From NCBI GenBank assembly GCA_964057225.1, contig OZ059899.1, positions 21,336,501 through 21,400,500 of the forward strand: a stretch of DNA of 64,000 nucleotides, written 5' to 3'. Source of the DNA: Auanema rhodensis (lineage: Eukaryota; Nematoda; Chromadorea; Rhabditida; Rhabditidae). Numbering within the stretch: the first letter of the stretch is position 1; the number at the start of each line of letters is the position of its first letter. A model generated the notes under the pieces. It made no database searches. It was given only the letters and a program-made list of their open reading frames with translations, and was not told the DNA's origin. Below are positions 9,251 through 22,131 of the stretch, in pieces. The position numbers were made by a program, and so were the translations under genes.

Positions 9251-12200
9251 TTCAAGGCAAAGACGATGGACAATGTTATTCAACGAAAAAATTAATTCTT
9301 CAGGGTGAAAATCGAGGCTATAAGTGTGAACTTATATCAGTTGATATCTCGGTGCATTTTTAAGCTAGCGCAAATCTGATAACACAGATCGACGCAGCTT
9401 AAAAATCCGCATCGAATGCACTATACTACATTGAGAAACGCTTAATACAAAAATTAGTTATGATCGTTTGAAAAATGATGCATTAGTGTATGTTGAGTTT
9501 CCATGTACACTCAACATTGCTTCCAAAAACATTTTGACAAAAATTTTTTCAAAAAATTTCAAAATAATTTAGCAAAAAGTAGATGTTTTTAGATTCCTTT
9601 TTTCAAGGCGAAGACGATGGACAATGTTATTCAACGAAAAAATTAATTCTTCAGGGTGAAAATCGAGGATATAAGTGTGAACTTATATCAGTTGATATCT
9701 CGGTGCATTTTTAAGCTAGCGCAAATCTGATAACACAGATCGACGCAGCTTAAAAATCCCCATCGAATGCACTATACTACATTGAGAAACGCTTAATTCA
9801 AAAAATTAGTTATGATCGTTTGAAAAATGATGCCTTAGTGTATGTTGAGTTTCCATGTACACTCAACATTGCTTCCAAAAACATTTTGACAAAAATTTTT
9901 TCGAAAAATTTCAAAATAATTTAGCAAAAAGTAGATGTTTTTAGATTCCTTCTTTCAAGGCAAAGACGATGGACAATGTTATTCAACGAAAAAATTAATT
10001 CTTCAGGGTGAAAATCGAGGATATATGTGTGAACTTATATCAGTTGATATCTCGGTGCATTTTTAAGCTAGCGCAAATCTGATAACACAGATCGACGCAG
10101 CTTAAAAATCCGCATCGAATGCACTATACTACATTGAGAAACGCTTAATACAAAAATTAGTTATTATCGTTTGAAAAATGATGCATTAGTGTATGTTGAG
10201 TTTCCATGTACACTCAACATTGCTTCCAAAAACATTTTGACAAAAATTTTTTCGAAAAATTTCAAAATAATTTAGCAAAAAGTAGATGTTTTTAGATTCC
10301 TTTTTTCAAGGCAAAGACGATGGACAATGTTATTCAACGAAAAAATTAATTCTTCAGGGTGAAAATCGAGGATATATGTGTGAACTTATATCAGTTGATA
10401 TCTCGGTGCATTTTTAAGCTAGCGCAAATCTGATAACACAGATCGACGCAGCTTAAAAATCCGCATCGAATGCACTATACTACATTAAGAAACGCTTAAT
10501 ACAAAAATTAGTTATGATCGTTTGAAAAATGATGCATTAGTGTATGTTGAGTTTCCATGTACACTCAACATTGCTTCCAAAAACATTTTGACAAAAATTT
10601 TTTCAAAAAATTTCAGAATAATTTAGCAAAAAGTAGATGTTTTTAGATTCCTTTTTTCAAGGCGAAGACGATGGACAATGTTATTCAACGAAAAAATTAA
10701 TTCTTCAGGGTGAAAATCGAGGATATATGTGTGAACTTATATCAGTTGATATCTCGGTGCATTTTTAAGCTAGCGCAAATCTGATAACACAGATCGACGC
10801 AGCTTAAAAATCCGCATCGAATGCACTATACTACATTGAGAAACGCTTAATACAAAAATTAGTTATGATTGTTTGAAAAATGATGCATTAGTGTATGTTG
10901 AGTTTCCATGTACACTCAACATTGCTTCCAAAAACATTTTGACAAAAATTTTTTCAAAAAATTTCAAAATAATTTAGCAAAAAGTAGATGTTTTTAGATT
11001 CCTTTTTTCAAGGCGAAGACGATGGACAATGTTATTCAACGAAAAAATTAATTCTTCAGGGTGAAAATCGAGGATATAAGTGTGAACTTATATCAGTTGA
11101 TATCTCGGTGCATTTTCAAGCTAGCGCAAATCTGATAACACAGATCGACGCAGCTTAAAAATCCGCATCGAATGCACTATACTACATTGAGAAACGCTTA
11201 ATACAAAAATTAGTTATGATCGTTTGAAAAATGATGCCTTAGTGTATGTTGAGTTTCCATGTACACTCAACATTGCTTCCAAAAACATTTTGACAAAAAT
11301 TTTTTCGAAAAATTTCAAAATAATTTAGCAAAAAGTAGATGTTTTTAGATTCCTTTTTTCAAGGCGAAGACGATGGACAATGTTATTCAACAAAAAAATT
11401 AATTCTTCAGGGTGAAAATCGAGGATATATGTGTGAACTTATATCAGTTGATATCTCGGTGCATTTTTAAGCTAGCGCAAATCTGATAACACAGATCGAC
11501 GTAGCTTAAAAATCCCCATCGAATGCACTATACTACATTGAGAAACGCTTAATACAAAAATTAGCTATGATCGTTTGAAAAATGATGCATTAGTGTATGT
11601 TGAGTTTCCATGTACACTCAACATTGCTTCCAAAAACATTTTGACAAAAATTTTTTCGAAAAATTTCAAATTAATTTAGCAAAAAGTAGATGTTTTTAGA
11701 TTCCTTTTTTCAAGGCAAAGACGATGGACAATGTTATTCAACAAAAAAATTAATTCTTCAGGGTGAAAATCGAGGATATATGTGTGAACTTATATCAGTT
11801 GATATCTCGGTGCATTTTTAAGCTAGCGCAAATCTGATAACACAGATCGACGCAGCTTAAAAATCCGCATCGAATGCACCATACTACATTAAGAAACGCT
11901 TTATACAAAAATTAGTTATGATCGTTTGAAAAATGATGCATTAGTGTATGTTGAGTTTCCATGTACACTAACATTGCTTCCAAAAACATTTTGACAAAAA
12001 TTTTTTCAAAAAATTTCAAAATAATTTAGCAAAAAGTAGATGTTTTTAGATTCCTTTTTTCAAGGCGAAGACGATGGACAATGTTATTCAACGAAAAAAT
12101 TAATTCTTCAGGGTGAAAATCGAGGATATAAGTGTGAACTTATATCAGTTGATATCTCGGTGCATTTTTAAGCTAGCGCAAATCTGATAACACAGATCGA

Positions 12201-13038
12201 CGTAGCTTAAAAATCCCCATCGAATGCACTATACTACATTGAGAAACGCTTAATACAAAAATTAGTTATGATCGTTTGAAAAATGATGCATTAGTGTATG
12301 TTGAGTTTCCATGTACACTCAACATTGCTTCCAAAAACATTTTGACAAAAATTTTTTCGAAAAATTTCAAAATAATTTAGCAAAAAGTAGATGTTTTTAG
12401 ATTCCTTTTTTCAAGGCAAAGACGATGGACAATGTTATTCAACGAGAAAATTAATTCTTCAGGGTGAAAATCGAGGATATATGTGTGAACTTATATCAGT
12501 TGATATCTCGGTGCATTTTTAAGCTAGCGCAAATCTGATAACACAGATCGACGCAGCTTAAAAATCCGCATCGAATGCACTATACTACATTGAGAAACGC
12601 TTAATACAAAAATTAGTTATGATCGTTTGAAAAATGATGCATTAGTGTATGTTGAGTTTCCATGTACACTCAACATTGCTTCCAAAAACATTTTGACAAA
12701 AATTTTTTCAAAAAATTTCAAAATAATTTAGCAAAAAGTAGATGTTTTTAGATTCCTTTTTTCAAGGCAAAGACGATGGACAATGTTATTCAACAAAAAA
12801 ATTAATTCTTCAGGGTGAAAATCGAGGATATATGTGTGAACTTATATCAGTTGATATCTCGGTGCATTTTTAAGCTAGCGCAAATCTAATAATACAGATC
12901 GACGCAGCTTAAAAATCCGCATCGAATGCACTATACTCATTGAGAAACGCTTGATACAAAAATTAGTTATGATCGTTTGAAAAATGATGCATTAGTGTAT
13001 GTTGAGTTTCCATGTACACTCAACATTGCTTCCAAAAA

Positions 13039-14040
13039 GAAGCGAGTTACATACCAAGTGCACATCACGTGTACATTTAATTAGCATAAATTAAAGTTCA
13101 CGTAAATTTCAAAGTCATGGTTACCATGAACCAATATTAATAAAAATTTGTTTTTAGACTAATATGGACATGGGGAATCTAATTTTGATAACCGCATCTC
13201 TTTATCTTTCACGTGAAGCGAGTTACATACCAAGTGCACATCACGTGTACATTTAATTAGCATAAATTAAAGTTCACGTAAATTTCAAAGTCATAGTTAC
13301 CATGCACCAATATCAATAAAAATTTGTTTTTAGACTAATATGGACATGGCGAATCTAATTTTGAAAACCGCATCTCTTTATTTTTCACGTGAAGCGAGTT
13401 ACATACCAAGTGCACATCACGTGTACATTTAATTAGCATAAATTAAAGTTCACGTAAATTTCAAAGTCATGGTTACCATGAACCAATATCAATAAAAATT
13501 TGTTTTCAGACTAATATGGACATGGGAAATCTAATTTTGAAAACCGCATCTCTTTATCTTTCACGTGAAGCGAGTTACATACCAAGTGCACTTCACGTGT
13601 ACATTTAATTAGCATAAATTAAAGTTCACGTAAATTTCAAAGTCATGGTTACCAAGCACCAATATCAATAAAAATTTGTTTTTAGACTAATATGGACATG
13701 GGGAATCTAATTTTGAAAACCGCATCTCTTTATCTTTCACGTGAAGCGAGTTACATACCAAGTGCACTTCACGTGTACATTTAATTAGCATAAATTAAAG
13801 TTCACGTAAATTTCAAAGTCATGGTTACCATGCACCAATATCAATAAAAATTTGTTTTTAGACTAATATGGACATGGGGAATCTAATTTCGAAAACCGCA
13901 TCTCTTTATCTTTCACGTGAAGCGAGTTACATACCAAGTGCACATCACGTGTACATTTAATTAGCATAAATTAAAGTTCACGTAAATTTCAAAGTCATGG
14001 TTACCATGCACCAATATCAATAAAAATTTGTTTTTAGACT
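13039..14040 (+). repeat. Satellite B block 2 (5 full + 1 partial monomer)
   Basis: Length is 1002 bp, the same as block 1, with the same two junctions and the same u1-u6 order. It carries derived variants shared with blocks 4 and 5: aatattaataaa in u1, catagttacc in u2, gggaaatc in u3 and accaagcacc in u4. The derived accaagcacc destroys one arm of the catggt/accatg palindrome in that monomer. The block is the left end of a 5.4-kb stretch where four B blocks are separated by identical-length A linkers. Confidence 0.97.
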
Positions 14041-14566
14041 GAGTTTTAAGCTAGCGCAAATCTGATAACACAGATCGACGCAGCTTAAAAATCCCCATCG
14101 AATGCACTATACTACATTAAGAAACGCTTAATTCAAAAAATTAGTTATGATCGTTTGAAAAATGATGCCTTAGTGTATGTTGAGTTTCCATGTACACTCA
14201 ACATTGCTTGCAAAAACATTTTGACAAAAATGTTTTCGAAAAATTTCAAAATAATTTAGCAAAAAGTAGATGTTTTTAGATTCCTTTTTTCAAGGCAAAG
14301 ACGATGGACAATGTTATTCAACGAAAAAATTAATTCTTCAGGGTGAAAATCGAGGATATAAGTGTGAACTTATATCAGTTGATATCTCGGTGCATTTTTA
14401 AGCTAGCGCAAATCTAATAATACAGATCGACGCAGCTTAAAAATCCGCATCGAATGCACTATACTCATTGAGAAACGCTTGATACAAAAATTAGTTATGA
14501 TCGTTTGAAAAATGATGCATTAGTGTATGTTGAGTTTCCATGTACACTCAACATTGCTTCCAAAAA
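14041..14566 (+). repeat. A linker 1 between B blocks (526 bp)
   Basis: This is about 1.5 A monomers. It starts gag then ttttaagctagc, runs through one monomer end carrying ccccatc, attaagaaacgc, taattcaaaaaa, gcttgcaaaa and tgttttcg, then a ctaataata/actcatt monomer, and stops at ccaaaaa. On inspection it matches the linker at 16921-17446 line for line, and the identity continues into the next B block to about 14822. The attaag and gcttgc variants occur after blocks 2-5 but not after blocks 1 and 6. Confidence 0.95.
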
Positions 14567-14864
14567 GAAGCGAGTTACATACCAAGTGCACATCACGTGT
14601 ACATTTAATTAGCATAAATTAAAGTTCACGTAAATTTCAAAGTCATGGTTACCATGAACCAATATTAATAAAAATTTGTTTTTAGACTAATATGGACATG
14701 GGGAATCTAATTTTGATAACCGCATCTCTTTATCTTTCACGTGAAGCGAGTTACATACCAAGTGCACATCACGTGTACATTTAATTAGCATAAATTAAAG
14801 TTCACGTAAATTTCAAAGTCATGGTTACCATGCACCAATATCAATAAAAATTTGTTTTTAGACT
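14567..14864 (+). repeat. Satellite B block 3, contracted (1 full + 1 partial monomer)
   Basis: Only 298 bp: one full monomer (14567-14742) of the u1 type (aatattaataaa, gataaccgc), followed by a truncated 122-base monomer of the u6 type ending at tttttagact. Relative to the six-monomer blocks, four complete 176-bp monomers (u2-u5) are missing, while both junctions to A are unchanged. This is what unequal exchange, or slippage between B monomers, would leave. Confidence 0.95.
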
Positions 14865-15390
14865 GAGTTTTAAGCTAGCGCAAATCTGATAACACAGATC
14901 GACGCAGCTTAAAAATCCCCATCGAATGCACTATACTACATTAAGAAACGCTTAATTCAAAAAATTAGTTATGATCGTTTGAAAAATGATGCCTTAGTGT
15001 ATGTTGAGTTTCCATGTACACTCAACATTGCTTGCAAAAACATTTTGACAAAAATGTTTTCGAAAAATTTCAAAATAATTTAGCAAAAAGTAGATGTTTT
15101 TAGATTCCTTTTTTCAAGGCAAAGACGATGGACAATGTTATTCAACGAAAAAATTAATTCTTCAGGGTGAAAATCGAGGATATAAGTGTGAACTTATATC
15201 AGTTGATATCTCGGTGCATTTTTAAGCTAGCGCAAATCTAATAATACAGATCGACGCAGCTTAAAAATCCGCATCGAATGCACTATACTCATTGAGAAAC
15301 GCTTGATACAAAAATTAGTTATGATCGTTTGAAAAATGATGCATTAGTGTATGTTGAGTTTCCATGTACACTCAACATTGCTTCCAAAAA
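14865..15390 (+). repeat. A linker 2 between B blocks (526 bp)
   Basis: Same length, junctions and diagnostic variants (attaag, gcttgc, tgttttcg, then ctaataata and actcatt) as the linker at 14041-14566, which it follows at a distance of 824 bp (526 of A plus 298 of B). It appears to be a near-perfect copy. Confidence 0.95.
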
Positions 15391-16920
15391 GAAGCGAGTT
15401 ACATACCAAGTGCACATCACGTGTACATTTAATTAGCATAAATTAAAGTTCACGTAAATTTCAAAGTCATGGTTACCATGAACCAATATTAATAAAAATT
15501 TGTTTTTAGACTAATATGGACATGGGGAATCTAATTTTGATAACCGCATCTCTTTATCTTTCACGTGAAGCGAGTTACATACCAAGTGCACATCACGTGT
15601 ACATTTAATTAGCATAAATTAAAGTTCACGTAAATTTCAAAGTCATAGTTACCATGCACCAATATCAATAAAAATTTGTTTTTAGACTAATATGGACATG
15701 GCGAATCTAATTTTGAAAACCGCATCTCTTTATTTTTCACGTGAAGCGAGTTACATACCAAGTGCACATCACGTGTACATTTAATTAGCATAAATTAAAG
15801 TTCACGTAAATTTCAAAGTCATGGTTACCATGAACCAATATCAATAAAAATTTGTTTTCAGACTAATATGGACATGGGAAATCTAATTTTGAAAACCGCA
15901 TCTCTTTATCTTTCACGTGAAGCGAGTTACATACCAAGTGCACTTCACGTGTACATTTAATTAGCATAAATTAAAGTTCACGTAAATTTCAAAGTCATGG
16001 TTACCAAGCACCAATATCAATAAAAATTTGTTTTTAGACTAATATGGACATGGGGAATCTAATTTTGATAACCGCATCTCTTTATCTTTCACGTGAAGCG
16101 AGTTACATACCAAGTGCACATCACGTGTACATTTAATTAGCATAAATTAAAGTTCACGTAAATTTCAAAGTCATAGTTACCATGCACCAATATCAATAAA
16201 AATTTGTTTTTAGACTAATATGGACATGGCGAATCTAATTTTGAAAACCGCATCTCTTTATTTTTCACGTGAAGCGAGTTACATACCAAGTGCACATCAC
16301 GTGTACATTTAATTAGCATAAATTAAAGTTCACGTAAATTTCAAAGTCATGGTTACCATGAACCAATATCAATAAAAATTTGTTTTCAGACTAATATGGA
16401 CATGGGAAATCTAATTTTGAAAACCGCATCTCTTTATCTTTCACGTGAAGCGAGTTACATACCAAGTGCACTTCACGTGTACATTTAATTAGCATAAATT
16501 AAAGTTCACGTAAATTTCAAAGTCATGGTTACCAAGCACCAATATCAATAAAAATTTGTTTTTAGACTAATATGGACATGGGGAATCTAATTTTGAAAAC
16601 CGCATCTCTTTATCTTTCACGTGAAGCGAGTTACATACCAAGTGCACTTCACGTGTACATTTAATTAGCATAAATTAAAGTTCACGTAAATTTCAAAGTC
16701 ATGGTTACCATGCACCAATATCAATAAAAATTTGTTTTTAGACTAATATGGACATGGGGAATCTAATTTCGAAAACCGCATCTCTTTATCTTTCACGTGA
16801 AGCGAGTTACATACCAAGTGCACATCACGTGTACATTTAATTAGCATAAATTAAAGTTCACGTAAATTTCAAAGTCATGGTTACCATGCACCAATATCAA
16901 TAAAAATTTGTTTTTAGACT
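15391..16920 (+). repeat. Satellite B block 4, expanded (8 full + 1 partial monomer)
   Basis: 1530 bp; monomers start at 15391, 15567, 15743, 15919, 16095, 16271, 16447, 16623 and 16799 (partial). Type order by diagnostic variants is u1, u2, u3, u4/u1 chimera, u2, u3, u4, u5, u6. The chimera at 15919-16094 has the u4 marks cttcacgtg and accaagcacc, then the u1 mark gataaccgc. The block is therefore three monomers (528 bp) longer than the standard block through exchange between a u4 and a u1. From about 16081 the text matches 13201 onward at a constant offset of 2880 bp. Confidence 0.95.
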
Positions 16921-17446
16921 GAGTTTTAAGCTAGCGCAAATCTGATAACACAGATCGACGCAGCTTAAAAATCCCCATCGAATGCACTATACTACATTAA
17001 GAAACGCTTAATTCAAAAAATTAGTTATGATCGTTTGAAAAATGATGCCTTAGTGTATGTTGAGTTTCCATGTACACTCAACATTGCTTGCAAAAACATT
17101 TTGACAAAAATGTTTTCGAAAAATTTCAAAATAATTTAGCAAAAAGTAGATGTTTTTAGATTCCTTTTTTCAAGGCAAAGACGATGGACAATGTTATTCA
17201 ACGAAAAAATTAATTCTTCAGGGTGAAAATCGAGGATATAAGTGTGAACTTATATCAGTTGATATCTCGGTGCATTTTTAAGCTAGCGCAAATCTAATAA
17301 TACAGATCGACGCAGCTTAAAAATCCGCATCGAATGCACTATACTCATTGAGAAACGCTTGATACAAAAATTAGTTATGATCGTTTGAAAAATGATGCAT
17401 TAGTGTATGTTGAGTTTCCATGTACACTCAACATTGCTTCCAAAAA
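16921..17446 (+). repeat. A linker 3 between B blocks (526 bp)
   Basis: Third copy of the 526-bp linker, visually identical to 14041-14566 at an offset of 2880 bp. It carries the same attaag, gcttgc and tgttttcg variants and the ctaataata/actcatt monomer before the next B block. Confidence 0.95.
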
Positions 17447-18448
17447 GAAGCGAGTTACATACCAAGTGCACATCACGTGTACATTTAATTAGCATAAATT
17501 AAAGTTCACGTAAATTTCAAAGTCATGGTTACCATGAACCAATATTAATAAAAATTTGTTTTTAGACTAATATGGACATGGGGAATCTAATTTTGATAAC
17601 CGCATCTCTTTATCTTTCACGTGAAGCGAGTTACATACCAAGTGCACATCACGTGTACATTTAATTAGCATAAATTAAAGTTCACGTAAATTTCAAAGTC
17701 ATAGTTACCATGCACCAATATCAATAAAAATTTGTTTTTAGACTAATATGGACATGGCGAATCTAATTTTGAAAACCGCATCTCTTTATTTTTCACGTGA
17801 AGCGAGTTACATACCAAGTGCACATCACGTGTACATTTAATTAGCATAAATTAAAGTTCACGTAAATTTCAAAGTCATGGTTACCATGAACCAATATCAA
17901 TAAAAATTTGTTTTCAGACTAATATGGACATGGGAAATCTAATTTTGAAAACCGCATCTCTTTATCTTTCACGTGAAGCGAGTTACATACCAAGTGCACT
18001 TCACGTGTACATTTAATTAGCATAAATTAAAGTTCACGTAAATTTCAAAGTCATGGTTACCAAGCACCAATATCAATAAAAATTTGTTTTTAGACTAATA
18101 TGGACATGGGGAATCTAATTTTGAAAACCGCATCTCTTTATCTTTCACGTGAAGCGAGTTACATACCAAGTGCACTTCACGTGTACATTTAATTAGCATA
18201 AATTAAAGTTCACGTAAATTTCAAAGTCATGGTTACCATGCACCAATATCAATAAAAATTTGTTTTTAGACTAATATGGACATGGGGAATCTAATTTCGA
18301 AAACCGCATCTCTTTATCTTTCACGTGAAGCGAGTTACATACCAAGTGCACATCACGTGTACATTTAATTAGCATAAATTAAAGTTCACGTAAATTTCAA
18401 AGTCATGGTTACCATGCACCAATATCAATAAAAATTTGTTTTTAGACT
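17447..18448 (+). repeat. Satellite B block 5 (5 full + 1 partial monomer)
   Basis: 1002 bp, in u1-u6 order with the derived variants of block 2 (catagttacc, gggaaatc, accaagcacc). It closes the 13039-18448 cluster of B blocks. The A sequence directly right of it again carries attaag and gcttgc. Confidence 0.97.
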
Positions 18449-21400
18449 GAGTTTTAAGCTAGCGCAAATCTGATAACACAGATCGACGCAGCTTAAAAAT
18501 CCCCATCGAATGCACTATACTACATTAAGAAACGCTTAATTCAAAAAATTAGTTATGATCGTTTGAAAAATGATGCCTTAGTGTATGTTGAGTTTCCATG
18601 TACACTCAACATTGCTTGCAAAAACATTTTGACAAAAATGTTTTCGAAAAATTTCAAAATAATTTAGCAAAAAGTAGATGTTTTTAGATTCCTTTTTTCA
18701 AGGCAAAGACGATGGACAATGTTATTCAACGAAAAAATTAATTCTTCAGGGTGAAAATCGAGGATATATGTGTGAACTTATATCAGTTGATATCTCGGTG
18801 CATTTTTAAGCTAGCGCAAATCTGATAACACAGATCGACGCAGCTTAAAAATCCGCATCGAATGCACTATACTACATTGAGAAACGCTTAATACAAAAAT
18901 TAGTTATGATCGTTTGAAAAATGATGCATTAGTGTATGTTGAGTTTCCATGTACACTCAACATTGCTTCCAAAAACATTTTGACAAAAATTTTTTCGAAA
19001 AATTTCAAATTAATTTAGCAAAAAGTAGATGTTTTTAGATTCCTTTTTTCAAGGCAAAGACGATGGACAATGTTATTCAACAAAAAAATTAATTCTTCAG
19101 GGTGAAAATCGAGGATATATGTGTGAACTTATATCAGTTGATATCTCGGTGCATTTTTAAGCTAGCGCAAATCTGATAACACAGATCGACGCAGCTTAAA
19201 AATCCGCATCGAATGCACTATACTACATTGAGAAACGCTTAATACAAAAATTAGTTATGATCGTTTGAAAAATGATGCATTAGTGTATGTTGAGTTTCCA
19301 TGTACACTAACATTGCTTCCAAAAACATTTTGACAAAAATTTTTTCAAAAAATTTCAAAATAATTTAGCAAAAAGTAGATGTTTTTAGATTCCTTCTTTC
19401 AAGGCAAAGACGATGGACAATGTTATTCAACAAAAAAATTAATTCTTCAGGGTGAAAATCGAGGATATATGTGTGAACTTATATCAGTTGATATCTCGGT
19501 GCATTTTCAAGCTAGCGCAAATCTGATAACACAGATCGACGCAGCTTAAAAATCCGCATCGAATGCACTATACTACATTGAGAAACGCTTAATACAAAAA
19601 TTAGTTATGATCGTTTGAAAAATGATGCATTAGTGTATGTTGAGTTTCCATGTACACTCAACATTGCTTCCAAAAACATTTTGACAAAAATTTTTTCGAA
19701 AAATTTCAAATTAATTTAGCAAAAAGTAGATGTTTTTAGATTCCTTTTTTCAAAGCAAAGACGATGGACAATGTTATTCAACAAAAAAATTAATTCTTCA
19801 GGGTGAAAATCGAGGATATATGTGTGAACTTATATCAGTTGATATCTCGGTGCATTTTTAAGCTAGCGCAAATCTGATAACACAGATCGACGCAGCTTAA
19901 AAATCCGCATCGAATGCACTATACTACATTGAGAAACGCTTAATACAAAAATTAGTTATGATCGTTTGAAAAATGATGCATTAGTGTATGTTGAGTTTCC
20001 ATGTACACTAACATTGCTTCCAAAAACATTTTGACAAAAATTTTTTCAAAAAATTTCAAAATAATTTAGCAAAAAGTAGATGTTTTTAGATTCCTTTTTT
20101 CAAGGCGAAGACGATGGACAATGTTATTCAACGAAAAAATTAATTCTTCAGGGTGAAAATCGAGGATATAAGTGTGAACTTATATCAGTTGATATCTCGG
20201 TGCATTTTTAAGCTAGCGCAAATCTGATAACACAGATCGACGTAGCTTAAAAATCCCCATCGAATGCACTATACTACATTGAGAAACGCTTAATACAAAA
20301 ATTAGTTATGATCGTTTGAAAAATGATGCATTAGTGTATGTTGAGTTTCCATGTACACTCAACATTGCTTCCAAAAACATTTTGACAAAAATTTTTTCGA
20401 AAAATTTCAAAATAATTTAGCAAAAAGTAGATGTTTTTAGATTCCTTTTTTCAAGGCAAAGACGATGGACAATGTTATTCAACGAAAAAATTAATTCTTC
20501 AGGGTGAAAATCGAGGATATATGTGTGAACTTATATCAGTTGATATCTCGGTGCATTTTTAAGCTAGCGCAAATCTGATAACACAGATCGACGCAGCTTA
20601 AAAATCCGCATCGAATGCACTATACTACATTGAGAAACGCTTAATACAAAAATTAGTTATGATCGTTTGAAAAATGATGCATTAGTGTTTGTTGAGTTTC
20701 CATGTACACTCAACATTGCTTCCAAAAACATTTTGACAAAAATTTTTTCAAAAAATTTCAAAATAATTTAGCAAAAAGTAGATGTTTTTAGATTCCTTTT
20801 CTCAAGGCAAAGACGATGGACAATGTTATTCAACGAAAAAATTAATTCTTCAGGGTGAAAATCGAGGATATATGTGTGAACTTATATCAGTTGATATCTC
20901 GGTGCATTTTTAAGCTAGCGCAAATCTGATAACACAGATCGACGCAGCTTAAAAATCCGCATCGAATGCACTATACTACATTGAGAAACGCTTAATACAA
21001 AAATTAGTTATGATCGTTTGAAAAATGATGCCTTAGTGTATGTTGAGTTTCCATGTACACTCAACATTGCTTCCAAAAACATTTTGACAAAAATTTTTTC
21101 GAAAAATTTCAAAATAATTTAGCAAAAAGTAGATGTTTTTAGATTCCTTTTTTCAAGGCAAAGACGATGGACAATGTTATTCAACGAAAAAATTAATTCT
21201 TCAGGGTGAAAATCGAGGATATATGTGTGAACTTATATCAGTTGATATCTCGGCGCATTTTTAAGCTAGCGCAAATCTGATAACACAGATCGACGTAGCT
21301 TAAAAATCCCCATCGAATGCACTATACTACATTGAGAAACGCTTAATACAAAAATTAGCTATGATCGTTTGAAAAATGATGCATTAGTGTATGTTGAGTT

Positions 21401-22131
21401 TCCATGTACACTCAACATTGCTTCCAAAAACATTTTGACAAAAATTTTTTCGAAAAATTTCAAAATAATTTAGCAAAAAGTAGATGTTTTTAGATTCCTT
21501 TTTTCAAGGCAAAGACGATGGACAATGTTATTCAACGAAAAAATTAATTCTTCAGGGTGAAAATCGAGGATATATGTGTGAACTTATATCAGTTGATATC
21601 TCGGTGCATTTTTAAGCTAGCGCAAATCTGATAACACAGATCGACGCAGCTTAAAAATCCGCATCGAATGCACTATACTACATTGAGAAACGCTTAATAC
21701 AAAAATTAGTTATGATCGTTTGAAAAATGATGCATTAGTGTATGTTGAGTTTCCATGTACACTCAACATTGCTTCCAAAAACATTTTGACAAAAATTTTT
21801 TCAAAAAATTTCAAAATAATTTAGCAAAAAGTAGATGTTTTTAGATTCCTTTTTTCAAGGCAAAGACGATGGACAATGTTATTCAACAAAAAAATTAATT
21901 CTTCAGGGTGAAAATCGAGGATATAAGTGTGAACTTATATCAGTTGATATCTCGGTGCATTTTTAAGCTAGCGCAAATCTAATAATACAGATCGACGCAG
22001 CTTAAAAATCCGCATCGAATGCACTATACTCATTGAGAAACGCTTGATACAAAAATTAGTTATGATCGTTTGAAAAATGATGCATTAGTGTATGTTGAGT
22101 TTCCATGTACACTCAACATTGCTTCCAAAAA
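18449..22131 (+). repeat. Satellite A array between B blocks 5 and 6
   Basis: 3683 bp, about 10.5 A monomers. The left part resembles the sequence right of B block 6: a tgttttcg partial monomer, then caaatta and cactaac monomers. A stretch near 19.7-20.8 kb matches about 11.7-12.75 kb at an offset of 8040 bp, sharing cactaacattg and the rare cgtagctt marker (12201 and 20241). The last monomer is the ctaataata/actcatt type. There are no genes. Confidence 0.96.

Larger units (their letters stand above)
2684..13038 (+). repeat. Satellite A array between B blocks 1 and 2
   Basis: About 29.5 monomer equivalents of A in one orientation. The array begins part-way into a monomer, at ttttaagctagc after the three bases gag, and ends at ccaaaaa before B block 2. 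Most monomers are of the atatgtgtg type. Distinctive local variants are ctataaatacag (3761, 6219, 7623), ttttaagatttc (4671, 8182), attggcatc (in the monomers at 4687, 8198 and 8900) and gaggctata (5101, 8612, 9314). These reveal a ten-monomer spacing. The final monomer before 13039 is the ctaataata/actcatt type seen left of all B blocks. There are no genes or insertions. Confidence 0.97.
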
